Part shown: positions 20,501 to 32,500 of the stretch, piece by piece
Layout of the letters: the number at the start of each line of letters is the position of its first letter
Numbering within the stretch: the stretch's first letter is position 1
Origin: Euglena gracilis
Taxonomy: Eukaryota; Euglenida; Euglenophyceae; Euglenales
NCBI GenBank assembly: GCA_039621445.1
Contig: CP154955.1
Location: forward strand, 55,433,341-55,497,340
Direction: 5' to 3'
Length of the DNA: 64,000 nt
Translations under genes and position numbers: made by a program
Notes under the pieces: model-generated
Database searches by the model: none
The model's input: the letters and a program-made list of their open reading frames with translations, nothing else
What the model was told of the DNA's origin: nothing

Positions 20501-23500
20501 TATTCAAAGACCTGAAAATAACTTTTGGCCTGAAGCTGTTAAATAGCTTTAAACAGCTTGAACGGAGTAAATGGCAAATGAATGTGACTTCTGATGTGTT
20601 TGGACCCAATGCTGGCTTCAACATACTTCTCTGGCAAGCACCCAAAACTGAAAATCGGGCCTAAATTTTGGCCTAAGTGGGCTCGTTAGTTCCTGTCCAG
20701 GTACTTCACGCCATGCTGGGACCCCGCCCCCCCCCCCCCCAGTGTTGGTCAAATTCAGCCTGATCCTACTCCTCCAAGCCAAGGAATGATGCTGACGTTT
20801 GTGGTTCTGTCGCTGAAGGAGATCTACTTCTGGCTGTACTACCCGGGCCATTCGTTGCATCTGAAGCCCTTCCTGGATTTCCTCATCGTTGCAGTGACGA
20901 TCGTGGTCGTTGCCATTCCGGAGGGTCTGCCTCTCGCTGTGGCCAGGGGGCAAACAGGTTGCCTTGATGCCACTCACATTCTGACAATTTTTCTGCAGAC
21001 GGCAGGGGTTTTTGACAGCCCGAGGGAACCACACCCCTGAAGGTCTCTGGCCACTCACAAACAAAAAACCAGGCCAAAGGCATAGTTTAGCGTTGGCCAT
21101 CACAGCCAACCCCTAAAATGTTGGCCCATTGTTTAGTGTTGGCCCCTAACTCCCAAATCCCTGGCCCCAAGTACGCACCACCAATTTTGTATGCAACTGG
21201 GTCGGGCTCCTTTCTCCATTTTCCTTGCTTTGTTCTGGCCTCATTTCAGCGTGTCTTCCTCTCCTCTCCATAACTCAAATTCATGTCATAATCAAATGAC
21301 TGCCAGGGAATCAATTGGAATGGAGTTCCGTCCAGTGCATCCCTGGCCCAACCAAATAATGCTCAGAGTTTTGAACAAACCTCTTTTCAAAGGATGGTCA
21401 CATCCCCGGCGGGTGGGGTCAGGGATTTTTTTAAGTTTGGACCCCCGGGAGGGGGGGAGGGGGGGGGGAGGGGGGGTGTGGCCAGCCGGCCCCCCGCCCC
21501 CCCCCCCCCAGGGGGGTCCCCCCCGGAGGGGGGTGGGATATACTTTTCGGCGCCGCAGGCGCCGAAAAAATTCTATTTTTAGCACTTTTCGCGATTTTTC
21601 GGCCATTTTTTGTGGGTCCCCCGGGACCCCCTCCCCCCCCCGGGGGGGGGGGCCCCCCCCAGGGGGGGGGGTGGGTGGGGGGGGGACCCCCCCCTCCCCC
21701 CCCCCCGGTCTTAAAAAAACCCCTGGGTGGGGTGCTTGTGCCATCGAGTTAACCCCTGATGAAGACCATTGCCCTGGCATACTCCATGCGGGAGATGATG
21801 GAGGACAACTGTCTGGTGCGTGTGATGGCGGCCTGCGAGACGATGGGCGGTGCCGATGCCATTTGCAGCGACAAGACAGGTGCGTTTGTCGTAAAGGATG
21901 TGACACAAAGGAGGCAACTCCCTCATTAAAGGAGGCCAACAAAGTGTAAACCAGGTTTTGAATAGTGCTGAGCTCTTAATAAGCGCGCACCCGCCCCTTC
22001 ATTGACCCCTCCATACATACCGGCCCACTCCATGGAGCTCTTTTGCCTGAAATCCATGGGTTTTGTGCCAGCAAGCGGGCGATGGTGGGTCGAAAAACGC
22101 TCATTTTCGGCTCAAAAACAGTTTTTCCGGGTCCGGGAGGCCCAAAAACATCGTTTCGGGCAAAAAATTTTTTTCGATTTTTTTCGACTTTTTTGACCCG
22201 GTTTTGACCCAAAGTCAATGGGTCGGCGGCCCAAAACGGGGCGCTGGCGGCTGGCCATCTTCGAAAAAACGCTCCTTTTCGCTCAACAAACTGTTTTTTT
22301 TTTCTTCCTTCTTTTTTTTTTTCTTTTTTTTCTATTTCATTTTCCTGTGGAGGCCAAAAACATCGTTTCGGGCAAAAATTTTTTTTCGATTTTTTTCGAC
22401 TTTTTCGACCCGGTTTTGACCCAAAGTCAATGGGTCGGCGGCCCAAAACGGGGCGCTGGCGGGTCGAAAAACGCTCGTTTTCGGCTCAAAAACAGTGTTT
22501 CCGGGTCCGGGAGGCCAAAAAACATCGTTTCGGGCAAAAAAATTTTCGATTTTTTTCGACTTTTTTGACCCGGTTTTGACCCAAAGTCAATGGGTCGGCG
22601 GCCCAAAATGGGGCGCTGGCGGGTCGAAAAACGCTCCTTTTCGGCTCAAAAACAGTGTTTCCGGGTCCGGGAGGCCAAAAAACATCGTTTCGGGCAAAAA
22701 ATTTTTTTCGATTTTTTTCGACTTTTTTGACCCGGTTTTTGACCCAAAATGAATGGGTCGGCGGCCCAAAACGGGGCGCTGGCGGGTCGAAAAACGCTCC
22801 TTTTCGGCTCAAAAACAGTTTTTCCGGGTCCGGGAGGCCAAAAAAACATCGTTTCGGGCAAAAAAAATATTTTTTCGATTTTTTTCGACTTTTTTGGCCG
22901 AAAACGGCCAAGTCGGACAGAGGGAAAAGTGTACAAAATGGCCTAAATTGGCTGAAAAACGGCCGTATCTCGGGCTAGGCGGTGAGCTGCGGGGAAACCA
23001 AAATCCCAGTAGATAGAGCGTTCCAAGGGCTTCAATTTAGGTCTCCGGACATTTCCTTTGATTTTGCATCATTTTCGAGAAATTTTGAAAACATTTGTTT
23101 TTTGACCCCCCACCGGCTCAGTCGAACAGTGGAAAAAGTGTACAAAACGGCCATCCGGGCCAAAAACGGCCGTATCTCGGGCCAGGCGGGGAGTTGCGGG
23201 GAAATCAAAATACCGGCAGATGGGCGTTCCAAGGGCTTCAAATTAGGTCTCCGGACGTTTCCTTTGATTTGGCTTCATTTTGGAGATATTTTGAAAATTG
23301 ACATTTTTTGGCCGTCCAAAGGGGAACCCCCCCAGCTACGGAATCATGAACGCAAATTTTTTCGTAGTTCATAAATTCCCCACTTTTCATGCTTCCACCT
23401 TTAAGGCTACCCCCTTTAGACCAACCGAAGAACAATATGACAGAAGGAATCCCTCTTCCGGAGAAATGAACGAGGTTGCAAACAGGCATTATTTTCCAAG

Positions 23501-26500
23501 GAGAAAAAAATTTAAGCTTTTTTAGGGCGTTTTTAAACGTTTTTAAGGTTTTTTTTTGAAAAGTTGAAGAATTTTTAAGGTGTCCATTTTCCATTGACGG
23601 TCGAAGAGCCATCTGGGCATCGAGCCAGCGTCGGTCCAGGTTGAAAATCAAACCTATTTTTTGAGCTTTGGGTGGATAGGATAGACAATGTTCCAGTGAT
23701 GCCAGACAGTATTTTTCCCCCCTGAAACCGTGTTTGGGCCGATTTCGAGACGTAAAAAGTCTTAAATCTTCGCCCAAACACAGTTTCAGACCAAGAACAG
23801 TGTTTTGGGCCAAGGTTTTAGGGGGGCCCCGCCCCTGGGCTCCGCCTAACTCTTGGCCCAAACACAGTTCTTGACATTGAAGTCTTGGCCTGTTTTTGCC
23901 AAGATTTTGCGGCTTCTTTTTTGTTCGAAAATTTGAAAGATTTTCCAGGACCTTTTTTTAAAGGTTTTTAATGGTTTTTTTAGGCGTTTTGGGGCGCCTT
24001 TTAAAAGCAATGCCTGGTTTCAAAGCCCCAAAAGGTGTGATTTGTTTATTTTCCAAGTGTCCCCCCAATGTCTTCAACACTCCAGTCAACAATCATGCCA
24101 TACCCACCATCCCGCCCCCACCCGCTTCTTTGCCCCCTCCAGCTCGTTTAACCCCCCTCTGGCAATTGGAACCGATTTGCCCCCCACAAGGTTGCCCACC
24201 CACCCCCTTGGGGCAAACGCAGCTCATTTGCTCCCTCGGCCAACTGGAGTCAACATGGCTGGTGAAGTTGGCCCGGGCCAGGGGTGCTCTATTTTTTCCA
24301 CCCTGGGGTGGGGGAGGGGTGGCAAACTCTTCGTTGGGATGTTGTGCATTTTGGTCAAGCTCACCGGTTCAGGGTTTTTTTTAGTCGTGGAACCCCGGGG
24401 GGGGGTAGGGTGGGTGGGTCCGGCTGAGCCCCGGAGTCCCCCCGGAGGGGGGGTTGGGATTTACTTTTCGGCGCCGGAGGCGCAGAAAATTTTGAAAAGG
24501 TGCTATTTTTAGCACTTTTCGCGATCTCTCGGCCATTTTTTTTTGTGGGTCCGGGGGGCCCCCCCCAGGGGGGGGGGGGGGGGGGGGAAACCCCCCCCCC
24601 CCCCCCCCCCCCCGTCTCAAAAAAACCCCTGCACCGGTTGTGGGGCACTGCCTGATTTGGGGGCCCCCGGCTACAAAGTCCCACCGCACAGCGGTCTGTA
24701 AGGGACAGGATTTTTTTTGTTGAGGAGTGGGGCTTGAAAAAAATCAAATCCCCTCATTTTTTCACGTTTTGGGTGCATGGGTCCAAGGATGCCAGAAAAT
24801 TTTCTTGAGGATCACTTTTGGGGGAAAAATTCTTCCCCAGAGTTGGCCATTCATTCGGCCACTTTTCCTGTGGCTTTTGCATCAAATGCGCTTTTCCGCC
24901 TTAATATTATGATTATTATTTTATAATATAACGTGATATTTTTTTTATAATAATGAATTTTATTGTTTTTAAAAATTATTGTTTTGTTATAATTAATACA
25001 ATACGATATGTGACATCATAATGTATTATAATAGCATAATTTAGTATAATGTTCTATAATACAATAGAATAAAAATGACTGCCCTGCGTCTTCGTTGCAG
25101 ATGTTATGATGCACTGTGGGGGCCCTCTCCCCAGGCACGCTGACCACCAACACCATGACGGTGGTGCAGGCGTGGGTGGCCGAGAAGCGCGTGGTGGTGC
25201 CCGGGTCCGGGATCCCTGTGCCCGCCTCCACCCAACCCCACCGGTCCAACAGCACCCTGCGGGCGGGCTCGGCCCCTCCCACCGGCCTCCTGGTCTGCCT
25301 GTCTGATGTCGCCTCGAAATCAGTGGTTCTGCTTTTTGCGAATTCTGGAGGCATGGGCAATGAACAGTCTCTTCCCTCTCCCTGCAGTTCACCCCCCATA
25401 CCCCCTTTGCCCTTTGTGCCAACCAATTTGACATCCCCTGCCAAATCCCCCAGAGCATTATATGTTGGTTTTCTGTGAGATATTTTGGTTCTAAATGGGA
25501 TAGTGCTTGAATTTCATTGGTCATTGGAATGCTCGAGTGCGTAGGTCAAAAGGAGGTCAAAAAATCAGCCTCGTGTTCCAGTGGGCGACCACTATTTTTG
25601 GGCATCGTCGTTCCCAGAAAATTGTTGTCACCGCTCAAACTGTCCCCCCCCCCCAAATCCGCTTCCGCTGATCCGCTTCCGACAAGGCATACCGACCCAG
25701 GGAAAAGGTCATTTCCTGTTTTCAAAATAGCCAGTTGAAATTACCCCACAATGATTTTGGTCAAAATGGGGTCCGCAACAACTCTCAAGCAAGTCAGCAG
25801 TCAGCAGTCAGCGGTCAACGCTACCCCCCATGCTCAGGATGGGCTCAACGTGTTTGTGGTGGACCTCTTCTGCGAGGCGTGCATCATGAACTCCACCGCC
25901 GAGGAGAAGCTGCAGCCAGATGGCACTTCCCATTCAGGGCATTGGAATGAACCAGGGGGGGAATTGATATCCGCAATTTGTCCGCAATTCCATAATTTTC
26001 CGAACTTTTTTCCCTTTCCGCAATTTTTCAACATGAACCTGAAACTCAAGGCGAAATCTTTTTTTTTGGCCACTTCTCAAACGTTTCACAAGGGAACTCA
26101 GGTGCTTTTTTGTTATTTTGTTGCAAATTTGCCAAAAGTTGCCAAATTTCACAGCATTTGACAAAACTTGGCAATTTCTAGGCTTTTTTTTTCCGGGTTT
26201 TCCCCAATTTCTGCTGTAAATAATTTCAATTTAGAAAAGTTTTGCATCTTGGACCAGATTTTTCCTGAGACCAGAGTTTTCGGCAATTTTTTTTTTTGCC
26301 GTGCTTGGATTTTTCACCCAAGAAATTCCACATTTCCAGAACCAGCATGTTCCCAAAATCACAAAAATCATGTTTTGGATGTTTTTGTTGGTCAGGCTAA
26401 AAATCTACATCCATGTTGCAAAATGACCAATTTTGTAAAAATTTGCAAAGTCCCCTCCAGCAGAAGTGTACTAAATCCCAAAACCGCAATTTCCGCAATT

Positions 26501-29500
26501 TTCCCGCAATTTTCCCGCAATTTTCCCGAAGGCCTCCGATATCGATTCGATTCGATTGGTGACCAAAACGTTCAGAGGACTTGTGGTGGTGCTGAAGCAC
26601 AACACACCAGCATTTCACAGAAATGAGTACGGAGGAACCTCAACGTCGAACTCTTGCTTGTGGTAAAATATGGGGGCTTCAGCACTGCTTCTTAACAGAA
26701 AGCATTTTGGCTTGATCCACATTTTTTTTTGCTGTGTATGCAATTTTCCCCTTTTTTTGCTGTCTGTGCAATTTTCCCCTGTGCATCTGCTTTTCTTCGT
26801 GCCACAAAAAATCCAATGGAATCCAAGGGGTCAAAGGGGTGAGTTTTTCTGAGAAGCTTCTAAGTGAATGGCTTGCTAAGCAATTATTTTTGAATTCAGG
26901 AAAGGATGACCCTGTCCTGAAACCATGTCTTTCGGTGGGGAATGGCAAACGAACACCAGGCAAAACCGATGAAACCCAAAGTCCACAAAGACGCCCTCTT
27001 GAACTGATTGATTGTGTTTTTTATACCCCTCCCCTCCCCCGTGTCCAACGAACACTCCCTGTTGGACCACAAATCCTGTCACCCCATGTGGAATTTTGCG
27101 TTTACCGAGGACCACCTCCTCTTCTGAACCCCCTCAGCTCGGACTACAACTTTGTGTCCTCAGCAGGGCGGTCCTCGAGGACAGGAAAGTTTTTTTAAGT
27201 TTTCTTGGCCCCAGTGTTTTGTGCTTTGCCCTAATTATGCGCAGTGCCTTAATAAGTGCACCCCTTCCGGTCTGAAACTGCGTCCTTAAAATGCGCGCAC
27301 GCACCCGTGCACTTATTAGGGGGTGGTTTACAAAGTCACGTGTCAGCCTGCCGCAGCACGCCTGGGCCCTGCCACCAGTGGACCGGCAACAAGACCGAAA
27401 TCGGCATCCTGCGATTCCTGAAGGAGAAGGTTGGGGTGGACCCGGTGGACATCCAGCGGTCGTTCCCCTCCGAGAGCGTGCGGCAGGCATGCCTGATGCC
27501 CCTCCCAGCTCACTTATTGGGGAGCTGTGCAATAAGTAGAGATGTGTTGAGGGTGTGTGTTGGGGTGTCTGTGCATTTGTTCGTGGGCACTTTGAGGCAG
27601 CAATCAGCCTTTTTGCTTTCAGTGGAATTAATCCCTCCCAAATATGAAGCCCTATAAAGCCCCCCCACGGGGTTTTGGTTTTGCTGCCCAAGTATGAAGC
27701 CCCCCCTCTGATACAAAGCCCGCCAATGTTGCCATTCAGGAAAAAGTAGAAAAAATTCAGGAAAAATCGGGTGGATATAACAATTTTTCGCCAGCAATCA
27801 TCAGTTTCGGACAGAAATTCCAAATTTTTGGGGAAACACAGGAGGAACACAACGAAAATTTGGGAAAAATTGGCATTTGACTGGAGTTGAAGACCATGGA
27901 GAATTGGCATTGGCCACCCAAAAAAGTTTGCATTTCCCCCCAAACATAACACCCCCACCGAGGGTTTGAAATTCCGCTCAAATATAAAGCTGGGGGGTTT
28001 TGAGGTTTTTCAGCTCGAAGGTGACATTTGTATTTTTTTTTTAGGGAATACGACCTGAGTCCAAGAAGTCGCAAAAAAAACTGTTGGGACGGGCAAATGG
28101 GCACCAGGGTGGTCCTTGTCGGATGGGATTTTTTTTTAAAAGGATTGTCCCTTGAGTGCTGCCCTTTGGCCTCAGGGCCAAAGGGCGGCCTCCGGACGTC
28201 GAACGGTGACCGGAAATTTAAAACTCGAAAACCACATTTTTGCATGTTTAGGTGGGTGGGCGATGTTCCTGGGGTGCCAGAATACCTTCCTCCACCACAA
28301 TCTTGATTTTTTTGCATTGAGACGTCGATTTTTTTTCCCCGGTCATTCTTCTTGTCATTCTTCTTGTTGGTGTTTTTATTGAATGTGGTGGGATGGGTAA
28401 CTTTTTTCCATTGCCAGGACAGAGCGTTACAAACACACTGGTCTGAGTGTTGTGTACCAGATATTTTCTTTGTAAATTTGGTGACCTGGGGAAGAAGGCT
28501 CTTTTTTCCCCCCCCCTGCCCCTCGAGGGCCATCCTTTGGCCTAAACCCCCCCAAAAATAAGACCCGGGTCTTATTTTTGGGTCCGTTGCTGGAAGCCTC
28601 CAGGGGGGGTCTTATTTTTGGGGGGGGTCTTATTTTTGGATTTTTTCTTGACCGACCTGGGCCCGAAAAAACACCATTTTTCAGGTTCCCGAGAGTGCTA
28701 ATTTTTTTCCTTCGGCGCTTCGCACCATGTGTAAATTGGTGTAATTTGACATTTACCCTGTTTTTTCCACTTCAACAATCTGAAATTTTTTGAAATTTCA
28801 TCATTTTTGTGCATGAAATTGGGGTTTTTGGTAATTTTTCAGGTAAAATTTTCACCGTCCCCGGCGCTTTGCGCCGTCAAGGGGGGTCTTATTTATGGGT
28901 TATGGGGGGGGGTCTTATTTTTGGATTTTTGCTTGATCGGCCCAGGGGGGGTCTTATTTTTGGGGGGGTCTTATTTTGGGGGGGGGTTTAAGGATCAGCC
29001 AACAGCCGGTCCCAGGCTCAAATGGGTCAGAAATTAAAAGTCAGAAGGCTCCCTTTTTTGATGTTTGATATGTGATGTTTGATGTTTTGAGGAGAGAAAG
29101 GCCAAGGATGCCAGAAAGTTTCCCCCCCTGAAGTCGACCCAAAACATGACCAATTTTCCTGTGCTTTTGTATTTGTGCCGAAACGGAGCTTTGTATTTGC
29201 ATTGCTCCATCCTGCGACATGCATCTTCCCTCTATTCCAGTTCCCATTCAACTCCGACAAGAAGCGGATGACAACTGTGGTCAAGAAGGGCAACAAGTTC
29301 GTGTCGTATGTCAAGGGTGCGCCTGATCTGCTGTTGGCGCAGTGCGAGATGCAGGCTGCATCTTGCGCCCCCCGAGGGCAGCTCAACAGTCCAAATACCG
29401 CAATATGGGAAATAATGGCCCGTCCAACAGGACCTGTTTTAGTCAATTCTGTGGGAAAATTTCAAGGAGCAGCCTGCTTGAGAGTACATGAGCACTGGTG

Positions 29501-32500
29501 GCCAGCGCTTGCCACTCACCAAGGACAAACGCGAGTACCTTGCTCAGCACCAGGCTGGAAGGTTCATGAGGCGGATGGCACCGTTTTCCCTTCTGTTAGA
29601 GGGTGCGAAATCACAGTTGGTCCTGAAAAGAAAAGCGGCAAAAATGGGAAAACATGAAATTAGCTAAAAGAATTTTTTGGGGGGCTTTCAAGCCTGTTCT
29701 TTTCCCCTTCACCGGGGCAGTCCATGAGGGACGGGAAGTTTTTTTCCAAGAGGACCTCCCCTTAGCCACTGCCCTTGGGCCCAAAAGGGCCAGCCAAGGG
29801 CCACACTCGAATGAGTCAAACATTAAAAAGTCGAGGTAACGCATTTTTTGACATTTTGGGTGGATAGATTATAGTCCAAGATCACCAGAAATCAAATTCC
29901 CCTCCCCCCTGAAGCCAACCCAAAATATGTCCATTTTTTCGGCTACTGCTTGCATTGATTTTGCATTGTATTCATTCTGAATTTAGCATAATAAACCTCC
30001 TCCTTCGAACAATTTTCAAACAAACCTTTCAGTATATTTTTTTGAATTTTGTTTTAATGATTTTCATTTTAGTTATATTTTGGGCATTTTTTTTGTGCTT
30101 GACAACCACCACTGCCCCCTCCCCCCAAACGGTCCAAATGTGAAGTTGCTGAGTTGCCCACCAAGAAGCGACTGGCCAATGTTCAAAGGGTCAAACCGAT
30201 GTTGATGATGCCGCGGAATTGGCTCAAGGCTGTCAAAAAGAGGCCAAGTCAGTGTGGCACAGAAAACCGCAATCCCCTCCCAACTAATTGCCACAATTGC
30301 CACAATACTGCAGCATTTATTGATGTCTTTTTTGTCCTGCCGCGCAACATCTACCAGAATGAGAAGAGGTGCATTTTTTGAGGGGTTTTGGGATACCTCC
30401 GAGGGGGACAGATGTTGAGAATCCAACCCACCAGTATGCCGCAGCAGAGTTATGGGTTGACTGTGGCCAAGGCACAAGACCCCCTGGGGAGCTCCGGCTA
30501 TGGGCAGGTGCCCCATGGCACAAGGCACCCCCCCCCCCCGTTGGTAAAAAGATGCCTTTTTAGGACCTATCAACAAGGACGACCCCGCAGGCGGCAAACA
30601 TTTCTGGGCTGCTGGAACAGGCTTCAAGCCTGTTCAACGTTGTTGGTGTGTGACCATGCCGGGGGCTGCCGCCAAGGCGGTCATCACGGACATGGCCCTC
30701 CTGGGGAACCGGTGCATCCTGGTGGGGGTGGCGGACCTCAGTATCACCTCGATGCCCCACGAAGACCCCGAGGATTGTCGTTTCTGTGTCCTCTCCATCC
30801 TTGGTGTGTGTGCCGGATGGTCCATGTTTGGGGATGGCGTTCGTGGCACCTTGAGTGGTCTTGACCAGGCTTGTTTTTGATTAACCCTCCTCGGCAAACC
30901 AAAACCTCTGAGATGAAGTTCATTTGCATCTGGCATGTGTGCAGACACACGCTTTTCTGCAATGCAGGTATCCAAGACCCAATCCGAGAGGAGGTTCCTG
31001 GAGCAGTGCAAAAGTGCCAGAACGCTGGCATCATGGTGCGGATGGTCACTGGCGATAACATCCAGGGGCGAAGGGAAAGTTTGTAGACGTTCGTGGACCA
31101 ATTCACTCCATCTTGAGCACAAACCCCTTCTCATGACGACCCCCCCAATTTTGCAGTGGGGAATTTTTGACTGCATTCAGAAATGTGAGGCCCAGAAATG
31201 ACGATGCTGCAGATTACAGGCATATGGTAGATTCTCACAAAATGCAAGGAGAACAAGCCCGATGTTGTCGTGGCCAAGTTCCAGAAGTTCACACTGTTGC
31301 CATCTCCCTCCGAAAAGCGAACAAAACAACAGAGTGGTGAAGGAGGAGAGGAAGATGCCACCTGAAGATTCTGATGACGGTGTTTTGCCCAATTTTTAAT
31401 GACCCCTCTGGATCTTCCACCAACCTATGAAGGCAGACAACGACAGGAATTCGGGAAGGGTCTTCGGGGAGGGTGGGAAAGTTGGCATTTTGGCCACCTA
31501 TAGAACACAGGACAACTATTGTTGCACAACGACCCTGCCAGAATCTGAACGCAATTTCTTGCATTCTCCAAGCCTAGTTCCCTTGTGGGTGGCATCATTT
31601 TCGTCACCAATAAAAATATCTGGACCCCAATCCCTCGGAGAGGGCTCCTCCCGAACACAATGGCTGAACAAATGGAAAGAAAGCTCACGATCCTGGCGGT
31701 GGTTCCTTGTCCCTCCCTCCCTCCCTGTGGCCAAGCAAACCGCCTGCAGTATTGCGGAGAAGGCCGGCATTTACCACAAGGAGACCGGGCTGGCCATGGA
31801 GGGGCTGGAGTTCCGGCCGGGCTGTTTTAGGGCGTGGACTGTGGGGGGGGGCAGGACATGCACAAGCCCCAAATGGCTCTTTTGCCTCTGGAACTAACAC
31901 CCACTGATGCAGACCTTGGAAGAGGGGGGCCCCCTGCTATGATTGCTAAGGAAAGCAGCCTGCTTGAGGCAAATGGCGGAAGAAGACCCGGAACGCTTGC
32001 GAATGCTCCTGCCCCGTCTGGAGGTGTGAGCGGGCGGATGGGAGAGGACACTTGACGGCGATGGGACCGTGGCACACAATTGCTCTGCGTTGCTTGAATG
32101 GTTGGGGGAATTCCGAATTCCCGGTCATTTGGGGTCCCCCAAAAGTTGATTCATTTTTGCTGCTGACCTCTAAGGCGGTCCTTGAGGATGGGAAAGTTTT
32201 TTTCCCCCTTAAGGACTGCCCCTCCTTTAACTCCTTTGGGCCAAAGGGCCGACACAAGGGCCTGGGGCTCAAGGGTTGAAAACCAAAAGTTGGGGGACGC
32301 GATGCGATTATTGATGTTTTGGCTGGTTTGGCAAAGGTCTGAAAACACCAGAAATCAATTTTTCCCTTGTCGACCTGTTTTCACCAAGAGATGTTGAATT
32401 TTTGCCTTTTATTTCCTGAGGATTTTTGGTTGAATGTGATGGGACCATACCATTGCTTAACACCTGTCCCCCCCCCCCCCGGGGGGGTAAAGTGACTGAC

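Larger units (their letters stand above)
18030..20778 (+). other. Ca2+-ATPase intron 5 (~2.75 kb)
   Basis: It holds parts of the GGGCGGTCC MITE-like family (18303-18360, 18690-19000, and an inverted piece near 19170), a poly-T run (18380-18440) and a long CCCCCCAAATATAAA element (19530-19990). No other gene is seen. Confidence 0.6.
21880..25134 (+). other. Ca2+-ATPase intron 7 (~3.26 kb)
   Basis: Contents: the ~165-bp tandem array (22080-22910), a degraded duplicate of GGCCGTATCTCGGGC text (22960-23260), a pair-family block (23555-23720), hairpin H2 copy 2 (23720-23872), the second hAT-like MITE (24370-24631), a GGTCCAAGGATGCCAGA family fragment (24690-24900) and an AT-rich patch (24900-25070). 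Confidence 0.6.
27487..29240 (+). other. Ca2+-ATPase intron 10 (~1.75 kb)
   Basis: Two CCCCCCAAATA-type elements (27635-27990 and 28545-28990) and a degraded GGGCGGTCC-family copy (28107-28400). Confidence 0.6.

Noticed and set aside
21191-22911. Long open frames on both strands (for example a 252-residue plus frame and 216-residue minus frame)
   Set aside because: They run through G/C homopolymers and tandem repeats; the only real coding piece is Ca2+-ATPase exon 7 (21765-21879) in a different frame.
24900-25075. AT-rich patch as organelle insertion or replication origin
   Set aside because: It is too short, has no gene or motif, and is only compositionally unusual.
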